This document shows, piece by piece, positions 60,742 through 64,000 of a stretch of DNA of 64,000 bases. This DNA comes from Rhodospirillaceae bacterium. Lineage in GTDB: Bacteria > Pseudomonadota > Alphaproteobacteria > Bin65. How positions within the stretch are numbered: the first letter of the stretch is position 1; every line of letters starts with the position of its first letter. Under the pieces are notes generated by a model, which saw nothing but the letters and a program-made list of their open reading frames with translations, was not told where the DNA came from and did not search any database. The position numbers and the translations under genes were made by a program. The stretch spans positions 1-64,000 of the forward strand of contig JAPOST010000169.1 in assembly GCA_026709535.1 (NCBI GenBank). The letters are read 5' to 3'.

Positions 60742-61446
60742 ATGGCGGATACCAAAGTTGTTGTTCTGTCAGCGGCTGGCAGCGGCATGGGTGCCAGCGC
60801 AGCACGCGCTTTCGCGGCCAGGGGTTACAAGGTGGGAATCCTGTCTTCGTCGGGTAGGGGCGAGGTTTTGGCGGAAGAATTGGGCGGGCTCGGCATCACC
60901 GGCACTAATCAGTCTAACAACGATATTCAGAAACTGGTCGACAAGGTCATGGCGGCCTGGGGCCGGATTGACGTGCTGGTCAACAGTGCAGGCCATGGTC
61001 CTCGTGCGCCGATTCTGGAGATCACTGACGAAGACTGGCGCACCGGGATGGATGTATATTTCATGTGTGTCGTGCGTCCTACCCGGATCGTTGCACCGAT
61101 CATGCAGGCGCAGGGCGGCGGCGCGATAATCAACATTTCGAGTTTCGCTGCCTTCGAGCCATCTTCTGTATTTCCGACTTCAGCCGTCTTTCGGGCAGGC
61201 TTGGCGTCCTACGCCAAGTTGTTTGCCGATACCTACGCAGCAGACGGAGTTCGCATGAATAACGTCCTGCCGGGCTTTATCGACAGCCTCCCCGAAAAAG
61301 AGGAATTCCGTATCCAGATTCCCATGAAGCGTTATGGCACGACAGAAGAGATCGCAGAGACCATCGTCTTTCTTGCCTCCGACGGAGGCGCCTACATCAC
61401 AGGCCAAAATCTGCGCGTGGATGGCGGAATTACCCGGTCCATCTAA
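60742..61446 (+). CDS. Atypical short-chain dehydrogenase/reductase-fold protein
   Basis: The 234-residue protein has an SDR Rossmann fold: N-terminal V-V-L-S-A-A-G-S-G-M-G (degenerate TGxxxGIG), D-V-L-V-N-S-A-G-H-G, I-I-N-I-S-S-F and V-L-P-G-F-I. The expected Y-x-x-x-K is missing: F-P-T-S-A-V-F-R-A-G-L aligns so that Tyr is Ser and Lys is Arg. A shifted Tyr lies later (A-S-Y-A-K). Such proteins can be inactive relatives or use another mechanism. ATG 60742 follows GGAGA. It converges on recG with a 20-base gap. Its function is unassigned. Confidence 0.85.
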   Translation: MADTKVVVLSAAGSGMGASAARAFAARGYKVGILSSSGRGEVLAEELGGLGITGTNQSNNDIQKLVDKVMAAWGRIDVLVNSAGHGPRAPILEITDEDWRTGMDVYFMCVVRPTRIVAPIMQAQGGGAIINISSFAAFEPSSVFPTSAVFRAGLASYAKLFADTYAADGVRMNNVLPGFIDSLPEKEEFRIQIPMKRYGTTEEIAETIVFLASDGGAYITGQNLRVDGGITRSI

Positions 61447-61466
61447 GTTTCTTGCGAATTGGGGTC

Positions 61467-63548
61467 CTATCCGGAAAGGATCATCCGCACACCCTCCTCC
61501 CGTTCGAACAGATAGAGAAGCCTCCGAAGGGCCTCGCCACGGTCGCTCAACAGGTCCGGGTCGCGATCCAGCGCGACGCGGGCATCAGATCGGGCGATCT
61601 CCAACAGGTCGCTATGTTCCGGAAACCGTGCAAGCTTGAAAGCGGGCATTCCGCTTTGCTGGGTGCCGAGCACTTCTCCGTATTCGCGCAGGCGCAGGTC
61701 TTCATCGGCAATTTCGAAACCGTCGCTGGTCTTGCGCAGAACGTCGATCCGGGCGCGGGCCATCTCGCCAAGGGGTGCGTCGTAAAGCAGGAAGCAGAAC
61801 GACTTCCGCGTGCCGCGCCCGATCCGACCCCGAAGCTGGTGCAATTGAGCGAGACCGAAACGCTCGGCATGTTCGACAATCATGATGCTGGCATTCGGGA
61901 CATCAACACCTACCTCGACGATCGTCGTAGCGACAAGGATTGCAGCGTCGTTGTTGATGAACCTTTGCATGGCAGCATCCTTCTCGACCGCTTTCATCTT
62001 GCCGTGGACCAGGGCGACCTTCGACCCGAATTCCTGCTGAAGCCAGGCGTGTCGCTTGGTGGCGGCAGTCAGGTCGAGTGCGTCTGAATCGTTGATCAGC
62101 GGGCAAATCCAGAAGACCTGCGAGCCGTTGGCGATCCTGCGTTTCACGCTCGCGACGACAGAGTATAACCGGTCCATAGGCATTGCCCTTGTATCGACCG
62201 GCTTCCGGCCGACCGGTTTGTCGATCAACTTCGAGGTTTCGATGTCGCCATAGGCGGCCAACATCATCGTGCGAGGAATGGGCGTGGCTGTCATTGTCAG
62301 CGTATCGACGCCATCTCCCTTGCTTGCCAGTGCTAACCGCTGCTGAACGCCGAAGCGGTGTTGTTCATCAATGATGACAAGCGCCAGGTCCCGGAACACG
62401 ACGTCTTCTGAAAACAGGGCGTGAGTGCCTACGATGATCGAGACGTCGCCGCCTTCAATTGCCGCCTTCAGCGCCTTTCGACCGCTGCCTCTTTTGCGAC
62501 TGGTCAGGAGTTCGACGCGTAGACCGGCGACTTCAGCGAATCGTCGGATGGTTTCGAAATGCTGTTGCGCCAGGAGCTCGGTCGGTGCCATCAGGGCGGC
62601 TTGGCCGCCGACTTCTGCGGCCGTTGCCATGGCCAGCAGCGCAACCACTGTCTTTCCGCTCCCGACATCACCTTGCAGCATCCGTGTCATCCGCGTAGGC
62701 GCATGCATGTCGGCGTTGATTTCTCTCAGTGCGGTGCGCTGTCCATCCGTCAAACTGAATGGCAAGGAGTCCAAAATTCGCTGCTGTAACTCTCCACTAC
62801 CAGCAAGTGACCGGCCTTTGATCCGGCGTTGGCGCTCGCGGACCAGCAGAAGCGCCAATTGTGTCGCCAGAAGCTCGTCATAGGCCAGACGGCTACGGGC
62901 AAGGGACTCCGATGTGAGATCCGAAGGCCCTTGAGGGCGATGCGCCAGTTGCAAGGCGGCGCGCCACGACGGCCAGCGGCGTTGGGACACCAGTGTTTGA
63001 TCGACCCATTCGGGCAGATCGACGGTGCGATCCAAAGAAGCATCTATCGCCTGCTTCATGGCATGCTGAGTTAGTCCTTCCGTCAACGGGTAAACCGGCT
63101 GCACCGTACGCAGGGATTCGGCTTCTTCCGGGGTGGCAACGAAATCCGGATGGGTTATCTGGCGACGACCCTGAAACTCTTCCACGCGTCCGCTCACTAC
63201 CCGCTGTTGGCCAATTGGGTACGCTGCTTCCAGCCATGCTTTCCGAGCGTTAAAGAACGCCAGCGTCATGGAGCCAGAGTCATCAGAGCAGATTACGCGA
63301 TAGGGTCGCTTCGGCGTCCCGGGAACTTCGTGCGAATCGATCATGACCGTGATCGTGGCAATCTTGCCAGAAGCGGCGTCGGCTATCTTCGGTGAATAAC
63401 GTCGATCGATCAGGCCGGTCGGCAACGTCCAGATCAGATCGACAATCCTGGGGCCGGCGACGCGCTCGACCAGTGTCTTCAAACGTGGACCGATGCCCGG
63501 TAAGGCGTTGATGTCGCTGAATAATGGGAAGAGCGATTCCGGGCGCAT
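61467..63548 (-). CDS. recG: ATP-dependent DNA helicase RecG
   Basis: RecG remodels stalled replication forks and Holliday junctions by reversing branches. The protein (693 residues) has an N-terminal wedge/OB domain and then helicase motifs: Walker A L-Q-G-D-V-G-S-G-K-T, motif Ia M-A-P-T-E-L-L-A-Q-Q, Walker B V-I-I-D-E-Q-H-R-F-G (DEQH type), T-A-T-P-I-P-R-T and motif VI Q-L-R-G-R-I-G-R-G. The C-terminal segment ends with L-F-E-R-E-E-G. Length and order are standard. Confidence 0.97.
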   Translation of the reverse strand: MRPESLFPLFSDINALPGIGPRLKTLVERVAGPRIVDLIWTLPTGLIDRRYSPKIADAASGKIATITVMIDSHEVPGTPKRPYRVICSDDSGSMTLAFFNARKAWLEAAYPIGQQRVVSGRVEEFQGRRQITHPDFVATPEEAESLRTVQPVYPLTEGLTQHAMKQAIDASLDRTVDLPEWVDQTLVSQRRWPSWRAALQLAHRPQGPSDLTSESLARSRLAYDELLATQLALLLVRERQRRIKGRSLAGSGELQQRILDSLPFSLTDGQRTALREINADMHAPTRMTRMLQGDVGSGKTVVALLAMATAAEVGGQAALMAPTELLAQQHFETIRRFAEVAGLRVELLTSRKRGSGRKALKAAIEGGDVSIIVGTHALFSEDVVFRDLALVIIDEQHRFGVQQRLALASKGDGVDTLTMTATPIPRTMMLAAYGDIETSKLIDKPVGRKPVDTRAMPMDRLYSVVASVKRRIANGSQVFWICPLINDSDALDLTAATKRHAWLQQEFGSKVALVHGKMKAVEKDAAMQRFINNDAAILVATTIVEVGVDVPNASIMIVEHAERFGLAQLHQLRGRIGRGTRKSFCFLLYDAPLGEMARARIDVLRKTSDGFEIADEDLRLREYGEVLGTQQSGMPAFKLARFPEHSDLLEIARSDARVALDRDPDLLSDRGEALRRLLYLFEREEGVRMILSG

Positions 63549-63834
63549 GATTTCAAGTGTCTATAGCTAAACAGCAGGATTCAAGCCTCAATCGCAATGG
63601 TTGACGCTGCCAGGATCGAGGAAGGCTACAACACCACGGTGCGATGAAGCGGAGTTTCGGATGTGGGGGCAAGCAAACCGCTGAGCGCTCCGATTTTGAC
63701 TTCATAGAACGCGTATTCCATCACACTGGCAGACTGTGATTGTGATCATGGAGCAGGATGGATGCCTGATCTAGTGCTGTCGTGCCGACTGATGCATTAC
63801 CAAGATTCAGTCGTCTTGGATTGTCGCAACCCGA
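63549..63834. other. Intergenic stretch upstream of recG
   Basis: No supported gene on either strand. The recG promoter should lie here. No hairpin or repeat was noticed. Confidence 0.45.
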
Positions 63835-64000
63835 TTAACAGTGCTGTATGAACAATGCGATTGAGCAGGACGTATTTTTCCGGTCTTCGTGATGATTATC
63901 GCCGAATAATAGATAGCGATATTGCAAGCTCCACTGGAAATTTCCAAGCCAGCGCCTGATTTCATCCTTCTGGTCCGTGTCCAGCTTCGAGGATCGGCCG
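63835..64000 (-). CDS. Possible C-terminal end of a gene cut by the window edge
   Basis: The minus strand is open from the window end to a TAA at 63835, about 54 codons, including D-Q-K-D-E-I-R-R-W-L and Q-Y-R-Y-L-L-F-G-D. Composition looks amphipathic and protein-like, but I recognise no family and no start is visible. The sdhE and mfd genes often found near recG were not recognised here. Confidence 0.25.
   Translation of the reverse strand, partial: GRSSKLDTDQKDEIRRWLGNFQWSLQYRYLLFGDNHHEDRKNTSCSIALFIQHC

Overview
The window looks like the chromosome of a free-living, GC-rich alphaproteobacterium, probably Rhodospirillales-like. The evidence is gyrA next to coaD, a glnB-glnA pair with a sigma-54-type promoter, a GbdR-like GlxA regulator beside a heterotetrameric sarcosine oxidase, and overall protein character. 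The assignment is inferred from gene content only; no 16S rRNA or other phylogenetic marker RNA is present. Housekeeping genes alternate with three catabolic blocks, and several decayed genes lie between them.

Layout. 1-1.4 kb: the start of a secreted protein gene with a 13-bp tandem repeat upstream, and a SOUL-type lipoprotein. 1.8-5.3 kb: gyrA and coaD. 5.8-19.5 kb: a large catabolic island. It holds an M19-dipeptidase-like protein lacking metal ligands, an unrecognised 575-residue protein, a DUF3726 protein, an Ldh-family dehydrogenase, a SABATH-type carboxyl methyltransferase, a flavin monooxygenase with an NTF2-like N-terminus, a GlxA-type regulator and SoxBDAG, whose delta subunit lacks the usual zinc cysteines. 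Together they suggest use of an N-methylated amino or imino acid. This is the best candidate for a poorly described system. 19.7-22.6 kb: a minus-strand cysK-sseA-GNAT group. 22.6-24.5 kb: non-coding and decayed DNA with a frameshifted NYN-domain gene and a perfect 26-bp palindrome.

24.5-36.4 kb: nitrogen control (glnBA), two aminotransferases, a HAD dehalogenase-like protein, a frameshifted HigA antitoxin remnant, tRNA-His, a bactofilin, an Slt-type lytic transglycosylase, dapA and cyclopropane fatty acid synthase. 36.6-39.7 kb: a cytochrome P450, a Sel1-repeat protein with nearly identical DNA repeats, and an IS110-like remnant.

39.9-47 kb: an aromatic meta-cleavage block that combines homoprotocatechuate-type enzymes (HpaG-, HpaF- and HpaE-like) with a LigAB-type extradiol dioxygenase, a class II aldolase, a PanE-like reductase and a MetE-C-terminal-like protein. 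47.6-54.3 kb: a compact minus-strand operon of gamma carbonic anhydrase, a three-subunit molybdenum hydroxylase, an acyl-CoA ligase and an enoyl-CoA hydratase. The molybdenum subunit carries GLGD where GVGE is expected. 54.6-63.5 kb: a pentapeptide-repeat protein, an RND efflux adaptor and pump, an SDR-fold protein without the canonical Tyr/Lys pair, and recG.

Start codons were chosen by reading-frame context, gene overlap and Shine-Dalgarno sequences. Several genes appear to use GTG, TTG or rarer starts.
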